DNA of 23,196 nucleotides from Microcaldota archaeon (lineage in GTDB: Archaea; Micrarchaeota; Micrarchaeia; Anstonellales; Bilamarchaeaceae). The stretch covers positions 8,923-32,118 of the forward strand of contig JALWZW010000064.1 in NCBI GenBank assembly GCA_026992595.1, in the 5' to 3' direction. The translations under genes and the position numbers were made by a program. This document shows positions 6,770 to 12,972 of the stretch, piece after piece (position 1 is the first letter of the stretch; every line of letters begins with the position of its first letter). The notes under the pieces are model-generated. The model did no database searches. It had not been told where the DNA came from and saw only the letters and a program-made list of their open reading frames with translations.

Positions 6770-8056
6770 ATGCAAAAGGTTTCTGATGTTTTTAAAGAAA
6801 AGGAAGGGAGGGAAGTTGCGCTGAGAGGATGGGTTTATAGGCACAGGACAAGCGGCAACATTGTATTTCTCGTTCTGCGGGATGAAAGCGGGGTTGTGCA
6901 GGTTGCTATAAAGAAGGACAAGGTAGGGGAGAAGGCGTGGGAGAAAGCCAATGATGTTTATATAGAAAGTTCGGTGAAAGTGAAGGGGAGGGTGAAAAAA
7001 GATGAAAGGGCGCCCGGAGGGGCAGAGATAGAGGCGAGCGATTTTGATATTATACATAGAGGGGAACCATTCCCTATCTCAAAAGACCTCTCAGAAGAAT
7101 TTTTACTGGATGTTAGACATCTCTGGCTGCGCTCTCAAAAGATGACCAACATCATGAAGGCGCGCGGCCTGATAGTTAATTATTTGAGAGAGTTTTTTGA
7201 TAAAAAGGGCTTTTACGAACTGCCGCCGCCCATAATAACCACTTCTGGATGTGAAGGAGGAGCCACCCTTTTTGAACTTAACTACTTTGGAAGAAAAGCA
7301 TATTTAACGCAAAGTTCCCAAATGTACGCAGAGGTGTTTATATTTGCATTGGAAAAGGTGTATGTGTTTGCGCCCTCTTTTAGAGCAGAAAAATCGCGAA
7401 CAGTGAGGCATTTGGCAGAGTATTGGCATTTGGAGCCAGAAATGGCGTTTTTTGACCATAAGATGAATATGGAATTGCAGGAAGAGATGATAGAGTACGC
7501 AGTGAAAAACATGGTGGAAAACCATCCAGAACTTCTTCTTAAATGCGGTGCTGATGCGGAGGCGCTTAAAAAAGTGAAAGCACCCTTCCCCAGAATGACT
7601 TATGAGAAAGCGGTAGAAGAGGTGAATGCGAGAGGGGGAAAGATGGAGTGGGGAGAAGATTTTGGAGCAGATGAAGAGGCGCTTTTAACTGCAGATTTAG
7701 AAAAACCGCTTTTTGTAGAAAAATATCCAAAAAAGATAAAGGCGTTTTATATGGAAGAGGACCCGCACAACCCAGAATTGGTGCTCAATGATGACCTCTT
7801 GGCGCCTAAAGGGCATGGAGAGATTATAGGGGGGTCAGAGCGTATTTGGGAGTATGACAAGCTTTTGGAGAGGATGAAGGAGCATCAGTTAGATTTGAAA
7901 GATTATGAATGGTATTTAGACCTCCGTAAATATGGCTCTGTGCCGCATTCGGGCTTTGGGCTTGGCATTGAAAGGTTTGTAAAATGGGTGCTAAACCTTA
8001 AGCATATAAGAGACGCAATACCCTTCCCGCGAACCATCAACCGCGTCTACCCATAA
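6770..8056 (+). CDS. asnS: Asparaginyl-tRNA synthetase
   Basis: A class IIb aminoacyl-tRNA synthetase of 428 residues. The N-terminal OB-fold that reads the anticodon is at about 14-97 (VALRGWVYRHRTSGNIVFLVL). In the catalytic domain, TSGCEGGATLF (158-168) is the amino-acid-specific segment, motif 2 is FRAEKSRTVRHLAEYWHLE (204-222), and motif 3 is GFGLGIERF (395-403), ending FPRTINRVYP. The SRTxRHLAE form of motif 2 favours AsnRS over AspRS. I start it at ATG 6770 because the frame upstream comes from the 23-bp repeat (TTG at 6707) and has no family similarity. It attaches asparagine to tRNA-Asn in the cytosol. Confidence 0.9.
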   Translation: MQKVSDVFKEKEGREVALRGWVYRHRTSGNIVFLVLRDESGVVQVAIKKDKVGEKAWEKANDVYIESSVKVKGRVKKDERAPGGAEIEASDFDIIHRGEPFPISKDLSEEFLLDVRHLWLRSQKMTNIMKARGLIVNYLREFFDKKGFYELPPPIITTSGCEGGATLFELNYFGRKAYLTQSSQMYAEVFIFALEKVYVFAPSFRAEKSRTVRHLAEYWHLEPEMAFFDHKMNMELQEEMIEYAVKNMVENHPELLLKCGADAEALKKVKAPFPRMTYEKAVEEVNARGGKMEWGEDFGADEEALLTADLEKPLFVEKYPKKIKAFYMEEDPHNPELVLNDDLLAPKGHGEIIGGSERIWEYDKLLERMKEHQLDLKDYEWYLDLRKYGSVPHSGFGLGIERFVKWVLNLKHIRDAIPFPRTINRVYP

Positions 8057-8076
8057 ACCGCTCCCAGGCAGCAAAC

Positions 8077-8098
8077 CTTTAAGCGCTACCGCTTAAAG
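8077..8098. terminator. Perfect 9-bp hairpin between convergent genes
   Basis: CTTTAAGCG (8077-8085) and CGCTTAAAG (8090-8098) form a perfect stem with a 4-nt loop (CTAC), just after asnS and overlapping the stop codon of the convergent small gene. Being symmetric it could end or stabilise transcripts from both sides. There is no long T tract, so its role as an archaeal terminator is uncertain. Confidence 0.4.
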
Positions 8099-8338
8099 AG
8101 AGAAAACAGTAAATTCATCTGAGATATCATTTAAAACATTAAAATCCACAGTGAACTCATCGCTACCTTCTTTCTTATCCCTCTTCCCTCTTCTCTTTCC
8201 CTCTCCTTCTTCCCCTTTCCTTCTCCTTTGCACAGGGGGAATTTCTAATTGCGGTTGGGGGCGTGGAAATCTTGCAGGTTTTGGCCCTTTTGGAGAAGAT
8301 TTTTTCACTAAATGGGAGGAAAGCGCCAATTTTTTCAT
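8093..8338 (-). CDS. Small basic Pro/Lys/Arg-rich protein with duplicated C-terminal SDEFTV motif
   Basis: I do not recognise this 81-residue protein. Residues 1-57 are basic and proline-rich and probably disordered (PRPQPQLEIPPVQRRRKG); the last 23 are acidic and hydrophobic. SDEFTV occurs twice (59-64 and 73-78), and four of the six codons differ between copies while encoding the same residues, which argues for selection on the peptide and hence that the frame is real. The coding strand is purine-rich like its neighbours. An AT-rich TATA-like element lies about 20-30 nt upstream of the ATG at 8338. The opposite-strand frame (8151-8369) is less credible. The shape suggests a nucleic-acid-binding tail plus a short docking motif; that is inference. 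Confidence 0.6.
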   Translation of the reverse strand: MKKLALSSHLVKKSSPKGPKPARFPRPQPQLEIPPVQRRRKGEEGEGKRRGKRDKKEGSDEFTVDFNVLNDISDEFTVFSL

Positions 8339-8439
8339 ATTTAATAATAAATTAAAGAAAAATATTTAAAGGGATGTATAAAAAGCGTTTAAAGGCGGGG
8401 GAAAGAAAAATTAAAAAATGGTTACAATAAGATTAAAAC
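8339..8439. promoter_or_regulatory. Divergent promoter region of the small basic protein and copA
   Basis: For copA, ATTAAAAAA at about 8410-8418 lies 22-30 nt before the ATG at 8440. For the minus-strand gene, TTTAAATATTTTT (about 8358-8370 on the complement) is well placed. TTTAAAGG occurs twice as a direct repeat (8365-8372 and 8388-8395). I see no convincing copper-regulator palindrome. Confidence 0.4.
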
Positions 8440-10599
8440 ATGCCCAAAAAGGAAATAAAAATAGGAAAAATGCACTGCGCCTCCTGTGCAATCCATATAG
8501 AAAAAACGCTAAAAAAACTGGAAGGGGTTAAAAACGCCAAAGTAAGTTATGCCACATCTAAAGCGGTTATAGAATATGAGAAAGAAAGCGCTCCTAAAGA
8601 GGCAGAGGAGATAATTAAGAAGATGGGTTATGAGGTGAAAGGAGAAAAAGAGCATGGGCACGGCGGTCATGAGCACGGTGATGAAGAAGATTTGAAAAAA
8701 CGCTCCCTGCTTTCAATCCTCCTCTCCCTCCCAGTCCTCTTCTTAGCGCTGCCTGAAATGACAGGAGTGGTCTCCTTCCCAGAGCCGCTGGCAACCGCCT
8801 CACCCATTTTGCAACTGCTCATCACCACCTTCATCCTCTTTTTCAACCGCGACTTCTTCACCGTAGGCATCAGAATGCTCCTTATGAAAATGCCCACCAT
8901 GGAAACGCTAGTAAGTTTGGGAGTGGGCAGCGCTTATATATACAGCATATTGGTAGCCGCTCAAATTATAGAGGGAGAGTTGTATTTTGAAATCGCTTCC
9001 CTTCTTTTAGCATTCATAGTTTTAGGGGAGTATTTAGAGGTAAGAGCAAAAGGAAAAGCGTCCAACGCAATTAAAAAGCTTATGGAATTAGCGCCCAAGA
9101 AAGCAATAGTAGTAAGAGAGGGGAAAGAAGTAGAGGTGCCTTTAGACGAAGTGAAGAAAGGGGACATAGTGGTGGTGAAACCCGGTGGGAGGATAGCGGT
9201 AGATGGAGAGGTGGTAGAAGGCGAAGGAGAAGTAGATGAAAGCATGCTTACAGGGGAAAGTTTGCCTGTGAAGAAGAGGAAGGGGGATGTGGTGATAGGA
9301 GCAACCATCCTTTTACGAGGATATCTAAAGTTCAGAGCCACCAAAATAGGAGAAGAAACTATGCTTGCGCATATAATAAAATTGGTGGAGGAGGCGCAGG
9401 CAAGCAAAGCGCCTATTCAAAGAATAGCAGACAAAGTTTCTGCATATTTTGTTCCCGCAGTTCTGCTGTTAGCAGTGGCTGCAACGCTGTTCTGGCTGTG
9501 GGTAGGGAAAGGGGCGCTGTTTGCGCTTACCATCTTTGTAGCCACGCTAATCATCGCTTGTCCTTGCGCATTGGGGCTGGCAACGCCCACCGCAGTGATG
9601 GTTGGAAGCGAAAAAGCGGCGCAAAACGGCATCCTCTTTAAATCAGCAGAAGCGCTGGAAAATCTTCATAAAGTTAAGATAATAGTTTTAGACAAAACAG
9701 GGACTATTACAAAGGGGCAGCCAGAAGTTACAGATGTGATAGGAGATAAAAAAGCGCTTTATTACGCAGCATGTGTGGAGCAGAAATCAGAGCATTATAT
9801 AGCAGATGCTATACTAAAAGAGGCGAAGAGAAAGAGAATAAAACTAAAGAAAGCAGAGAAGTTCAAAAATTACGCGGGCAAGGGAGTGGAAGGATATGTA
9901 GAAGGGCTACGCGTAAGAGTAGGGAATGAGAAGTTGGTAAAGTTTTCAAAAGAGTTTGAGAAATTGGAAAAAGAGGGAAAAACAGTGGTTGGAGTGGAGG
10001 TGGGGGGAAAGGTGATAGGAGCAATAGCGGTGGCAGATACTCCAAAAGAAGATGCGAAAAAAGCGATAGAGGTGCTGAAAAAGAAAGGGTATAGAGTTAT
10101 GATGATAACGGGCGATAATGAGAGGACTGCGCGCGCCATTGCGAAGAGAGTAGGCATAGAAGAGGTATTGGCTAAGGTTCTTCCACACCAAAAAGCGGAA
10201 AGAGTAAAAGAACTGAAAAAAGAGGGAATGGTGGCGTTTGTAGGGGATGGAATAAATGATGCGCCAGCGCTTGCAATGGCAGATGTGGGCGTTGCAATAG
10301 GGGCAGGCACTGAGATAGCCATAGAAAGCGGAGAGGTGATATTGGTAAAGAGCAAATTAGAGGATTTGGTTAAAGCAATAGAAATAAGCGCCTACACCCT
10401 CAATAAAATAAAGCAAAACCTCTTTTGGGCGTTTATATACAATATGCTCGGCATACCTATAGCAATGGGTATCCTTTATCCATTTTTCGGCATATTATTA
10501 AACCCGCTCATAGCAGGCGCTGCGATGGCGCTTAGTTCGGTAAGCGTGGTTTCCAACAGTTTGGCTATGAGAAGATTTAAGCCAAAGGGGATAGGATGA
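8440..10599 (+). CDS. copA: Cu+-exporting P1B-type ATPase
   Basis: This 719-residue protein has an N-terminal heavy-metal domain with MHCASC (11-16), then a His-rich linker (72-79, HGHGGHEH). Eight membrane helices are expected, with CPC at 374-376. The actuator loop has TGES (271-274), the phosphorylation site is D418 in DKTGT, and GDGIND is at 602-607. Helix 7 has Y667-N668 and helix 8 has M696 with S699-S700, the residues that mark the Cu+ (IB-1) subgroup. The N-domain HP dipeptide near the ATP site, normally SEHP, is SEHY here (H452-Y453), which is unusual. It exports Cu+ across the cytoplasmic membrane using ATP. Its end overlaps the DUF2085-like gene by 4 nt. Confidence 0.93.
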   Translation: MPKKEIKIGKMHCASCAIHIEKTLKKLEGVKNAKVSYATSKAVIEYEKESAPKEAEEIIKKMGYEVKGEKEHGHGGHEHGDEEDLKKRSLLSILLSLPVLFLALPEMTGVVSFPEPLATASPILQLLITTFILFFNRDFFTVGIRMLLMKMPTMETLVSLGVGSAYIYSILVAAQIIEGELYFEIASLLLAFIVLGEYLEVRAKGKASNAIKKLMELAPKKAIVVREGKEVEVPLDEVKKGDIVVVKPGGRIAVDGEVVEGEGEVDESMLTGESLPVKKRKGDVVIGATILLRGYLKFRATKIGEETMLAHIIKLVEEAQASKAPIQRIADKVSAYFVPAVLLLAVAATLFWLWVGKGALFALTIFVATLIIACPCALGLATPTAVMVGSEKAAQNGILFKSAEALENLHKVKIIVLDKTGTITKGQPEVTDVIGDKKALYYAACVEQKSEHYIADAILKEAKRKRIKLKKAEKFKNYAGKGVEGYVEGLRVRVGNEKLVKFSKEFEKLEKEGKTVVGVEVGGKVIGAIAVADTPKEDAKKAIEVLKKKGYRVMMITGDNERTARAIAKRVGIEEVLAKVLPHQKAERVKELKKEGMVAFVGDGINDAPALAMADVGVAIGAGTEIAIESGEVILVKSKLEDLVKAIEISAYTLNKIKQNLFWAFIYNMLGIPIAMGILYPFFGILLNPLIAGAAMALSSVSVVSNSLAMRRFKPKGIG

Positions 10600-11348
10600 A
10601 AGTGGGAAAAAGCGAAAAAGACGCAGGGGAAGCGGGGAAAAAGAAGCAAGGAGAAGCGCAAGAAGAAATGCAGCAAGAGAAGCAAAAAGACAAAATAATT
10701 CTTAACTACCTCATAGTTCTCATCTTTTTGCTCCTCAATATAAGCATCTTTGCACCCCCTTTCCTAATATGGGCAGGAGATGAAGGAACTGCGGCCTTTC
10801 TCTATAACCTTCATTCTTATGACCACCAATGGATCTATCGCTCCCAATGCGTTTTCAATACAACCAGCGGGCTTATAATAGATGATTGTATAAAACAGGG
10901 AGAGGAAAGCAACGCTAAGATATATACGCTCTATACCAAAAATGGCGCCCCTTACTTTAACAATACCATTTTTATATACGATCAAAGGCAAATAGGCATA
11001 AACAAAGCAGAAAAGGTGGAGAGAGACGGCATGGTTGGCTATAAGTTCGCCAACGATACAAGAGATTACGCAATTTATGTGCCCTGGATGATTGCGATGG
11101 CGCTCTACCCCCTTCTGCCCAAGAGATTCCAGAAAAAACCCCAAAGCATACTCCCCCTTCTGCTAGCTCTAGTGCCTTTAGGCATAGACGGAACAACGCA
11201 ACTGCTAGCAGGCATGTTCCAAGACCCCAACCTTTATTGGCTAAGTATTTTTGGACTCAAGGAAAGTACCAACCTGCTGAGATGGATAACAGGGGCGATA
11301 ATAGGATTTGTGGCTGGCTACTATGCCTCATCATTCATCTTGGAGTAA
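10596..11348 (+). CDS. DUF2085-like membrane protein coupled to copA
   Basis: This 250-residue protein starts with a 33-residue charged, probably cytosolic tail (Lys/Glu/Gln-rich) and then a membrane helix (34-60). An external loop of about 95 residues contains H73, H77, C85 and C98. Three more hydrophobic segments follow (about 157-175, 184-207, 227-248). The C-terminal half has the DUF2085 signature: PLGIDGTTQLL (194-204) and KESTNLLRWITG (222-233). The Cys-Ala-Arg-Cys part of the family consensus is not recognisable. It overlaps copA by 4 nt (ATGA), so it is co-translated with it, and the loop His/Cys could bind copper. The DUF's biochemical role is unknown to me. Its 3' end overlaps the convergent winged-helix gene by 18 nt. 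Confidence 0.7.
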   Translation: MKVGKSEKDAGEAGKKKQGEAQEEMQQEKQKDKIILNYLIVLIFLLLNISIFAPPFLIWAGDEGTAAFLYNLHSYDHQWIYRSQCVFNTTSGLIIDDCIKQGEESNAKIYTLYTKNGAPYFNNTIFIYDQRQIGINKAEKVERDGMVGYKFANDTRDYAIYVPWMIAMALYPLLPKRFQKKPQSILPLLLALVPLGIDGTTQLLAGMFQDPNLYWLSIFGLKESTNLLRWITGAIIGFVAGYYASSFILE

Positions 11349-11603
11349 TTCTTTTGCCACCTCTCGGCCCTTTGCGGTCAGGACCAAAAATTGAGGTTTG
11401 CTGTTAGGATTAAGAATAGAAACATAACCCTCCTCCATCAAGAGAGAAATGTGTTTTTTAATCGCTACATGGGAAAGGCGAAGTTTTCGCGCAAGCGTGT
11501 TTATATAACAGGGCGCCTTTTCCTTTTCACACCTGTAGATAAGCAAAACAATCTTTCTTCTTGTCTCAGCGCCCTTAGACCAATAAAAGAGTATGGTTTT
11601 CAT
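11331..11603 (-). CDS. Winged-helix (ArsR/MarR-like) transcriptional regulator
   Basis: This 90-residue protein is essentially one winged-helix domain: helix TRRKIVLLIYRCE, TLARKLRLS, recognition helix HVAIKKHISLLMEEGYV, wing ILNPNSKPQFLVLT, and a closing helix AKGREVAKELL. Two cysteines (C25 and C32) are present but not in a known metal-sensor motif. It starts inside the end of the upstream 3-TM membrane protein (4-nt ATGA overlap), so they are co-expressed. It converges on and overlaps the DUF2085-like gene. A local regulator that listens to its membrane partner is possible. Confidence 0.75.
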   Translation of the reverse strand: MKTILFYWSKGAETRRKIVLLIYRCEKEKAPCYINTLARKLRLSHVAIKKHISLLMEEGYVSILNPNSKPQFLVLTAKGREVAKELLQDE

Positions 11604-11914
11604 TCTACCCTCTTTCTTATCTCCACCATGGTAGAATACATGCCATAACAGGCAAGCGCAAAGAATATGCCTGCAGCAAACTTGCTAAACTCCTGAATAA
11701 AAGCCACAGTAACCCCGTCTAAAAGCGAAAAGGGGAAGAGAAGCACCGTCCATTGAGAGAGCGCAAAGAAAAAGGCGGAGAGCACTAAGGAAAGCCAATA
11801 CCAACCCTTATCGGTTTCCTCAAAGAGTTTTAATGCAAAATAGATGGCAGCCAAATATCCCAGCGCGGTAATAAACTGAAAAATCCTTAAAAAATCCCCA
11901 ATAAACTCTAACAT
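11600..11914 (-). CDS. Small membrane protein (three predicted TM helices), partner of winged-helix regulator
   Basis: This 104-residue protein shows hydrophobic segments at about 10-30, 38-60 and 70-95, separated by short charged loops (FEETDKG; EFSK). No signal peptide or catalytic motif is visible, and I do not recognise a named family. It overlaps the regulator gene by 4 nt. Haloarchaea have comparable two-gene units of a small 3-TM protein with an ArsR-like regulator, so a membrane-sensor plus regulator module is a reasonable hypothesis, not a demonstrated function. Confidence 0.65.
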   Translation of the reverse strand: MLEFIGDFLRIFQFITALGYLAAIYFALKLFEETDKGWYWLSLVLSAFFFALSQWTVLLFPFSLLDGVTVAFIQEFSKFAAGIFFALACYGMYSTMVEIRKRVE

Positions 11915-11966
11915 GTTTAAAAATTTTTAGTTTAGTTTAAAAAAACTTTTACTTCAAATAATAGCA
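11915..11966. promoter_or_regulatory. Divergent promoter of the membrane/regulator pair and the DsbA-like gene
   Basis: The 52-nt gap is almost entirely A/T, with TTTAAAAATTTTTAG at the left and TTTAGTTTAAAAAAAC at the centre. The latter can be the TATA box of the + gene, roughly 25-30 nt before its ATG. No clear operator is visible. Confidence 0.4.
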
Positions 11967-12677
11967 ATGAAGAAGAGGAGCCCTTACTTTTTTGCTGGTT
12001 TATTGATTTTAATAGGAGCGGTGCTTTTTTTAATAGGATATCTTACATCAACCGCCAACCAGCCCAACCCAGAAGCGCTTCAAGAAAAAGACATAGTGGA
12101 GTTTCTTATTGATGATGATATGAGGTTGGGGAACGAAAAGGCAGAAATAGTAATCGTGGAATTTAGCGACTTTCAATGTCCGTTCTGCCGCGCGTTTTGG
12201 CTAAAAACACTACCCCAACTTAAGCAGGATATAGAAGAGGGGGAAGTGCTATTTGTGTATAGGGATTTACCCCTCCCCTTCCACCCAGCCGCCTATACTG
12301 CTGCAGAAGCGGTAGAGTGCGCTGATGATAAAGGGCTTGGATGGGCGCTGCACGATAAGATTTTTGAGGAGCAGGCGAAGAGGGGAGAGGGAACAATAAT
12401 GATTAAAGATGAGGAGATAATGCAGTGGGTGAAGGAGTTGTGCGCAGAAGAAAAAATAGAGATGCAGGTTTGCGCAGACATTGAGGAGTGCGTAAGAAGT
12501 AGGAAATATAAAGAAGAGGTAAAGAAAGATATGGACGCGGCCATGCTTATGGGGGCGCAGGGGACCCCTACCTTCATAATAATTAATAGAAAAACCAAAG
12601 AATACGAAGTAATAAACGGTGCGCAACCCTATATAGTGTTTAAACAAAAAATAAGAATACTTAAAGGGGAAAGATAA
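11967..12677 (+). CDS. Membrane-anchored DsbA-family thiol-disulfide oxidoreductase
   Basis: A signal-anchor helix (8-26) precedes an extracytoplasmic thioredoxin-like domain. The active site is C71-P-F-C74 in SDFQCPFC, and the cis-proline is P201 in GTPTF. The helical insertion typical of DsbA lies in between. Length (236) fits archaeal/bacterial DsbA-like proteins. Four further cysteines (C118, C159, C169, C175) are in or next to the insertion and could form structural disulfides. The enzyme probably oxidises or isomerises exported proteins. It lies near copA and a copper-coupled membrane protein, but no DsbB/VKOR partner is in the window. Confidence 0.85.
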   Translation: MKKRSPYFFAGLLILIGAVLFLIGYLTSTANQPNPEALQEKDIVEFLIDDDMRLGNEKAEIVIVEFSDFQCPFCRAFWLKTLPQLKQDIEEGEVLFVYRDLPLPFHPAAYTAAEAVECADDKGLGWALHDKIFEEQAKRGEGTIMIKDEEIMQWVKELCAEEKIEMQVCADIEECVRSRKYKEEVKKDMDAAMLMGAQGTPTFIIINRKTKEYEVINGAQPYIVFKQKIRILKGER

Positions 12678-12680
12678 CCA

Positions 12681-12694
12681 TTTAAAATATAAAC
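12681..12694 (+). promoter_or_regulatory. TATA box of the giant-protein operon
   Basis: TTTAAAATATAAAC is the only strong TATA-like element in the 31-nt gap and lies about 15-28 nt before the ATG at 12709, consistent with a leaderless message. The next three genes follow without an equally clear promoter until about 20610-20625. Confidence 0.5.
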
Positions 12695-12708
12695 GAGAAA
12701 AAAAAGCG

Positions 12709-12972
12709 ATGGTATCTGAAAGCGCGTGGAAGGAGATGGCGGAAAAGGTGGATAAAGTTCTTGAAGAAATAGAAGATACGCTTAAAGAATGGGAGAATTC
12801 AGGGGAGCCAGAAGAGTTGAAAAAGGAAGCAGAGCGCGTAAAAAAAGTAAAAGAAGAGTTGGAAGAGTGGAAGAGGCAGTACGGGGATGGAAAAAAGCAG
12901 GAGGAGGGGTTGGAAAAGTTGGTGAAAATATTAGAGGATTGGGAAAATGCGCGCTCTGGAAAGGAGGAGTAG
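12709..12972 (+). CDS. Small coiled-coil protein with three-fold helical repeat
   Basis: I do not recognise this 87-residue, Glu/Lys-rich, all-helical protein. Three related segments are visible, each ending in an E/D-W turn followed by Gly: LEEIEDTLKEWENSG (18-32), VKEELEEWKRQYGDG (46-60) and LVKILEDWENARSG (70-83). There are no cysteines and no signal peptide. Its last 26 nt overlap the start of the giant gene, in a different frame, so the giant protein's translation is probably coupled to it. It may be a small partner or assembly factor of the giant coiled-coil protein. Confidence 0.65.
   Translation: MVSESAWKEMAEKVDKVLEEIEDTLKEWENSGEPEELKKEAERVKKVKEELEEWKRQYGDGKKQEEGLEKLVKILEDWENARSGKEE

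Noticed and set aside
6770..8056. Aspartyl-tRNA synthetase as alternative identity
   Set aside because: The SRTVRHLAE form of motif 2 and TSGCEGG segment fit AsnRS better; AspRS has a different motif-2 loop. Some doubt remains.
8151..8369. Plus-strand 72-residue frame opposite the small basic protein
   Set aside because: The minus-strand frame has a promoter, purine-rich coding strand and a synonymous motif duplication; the plus frame has none of these.
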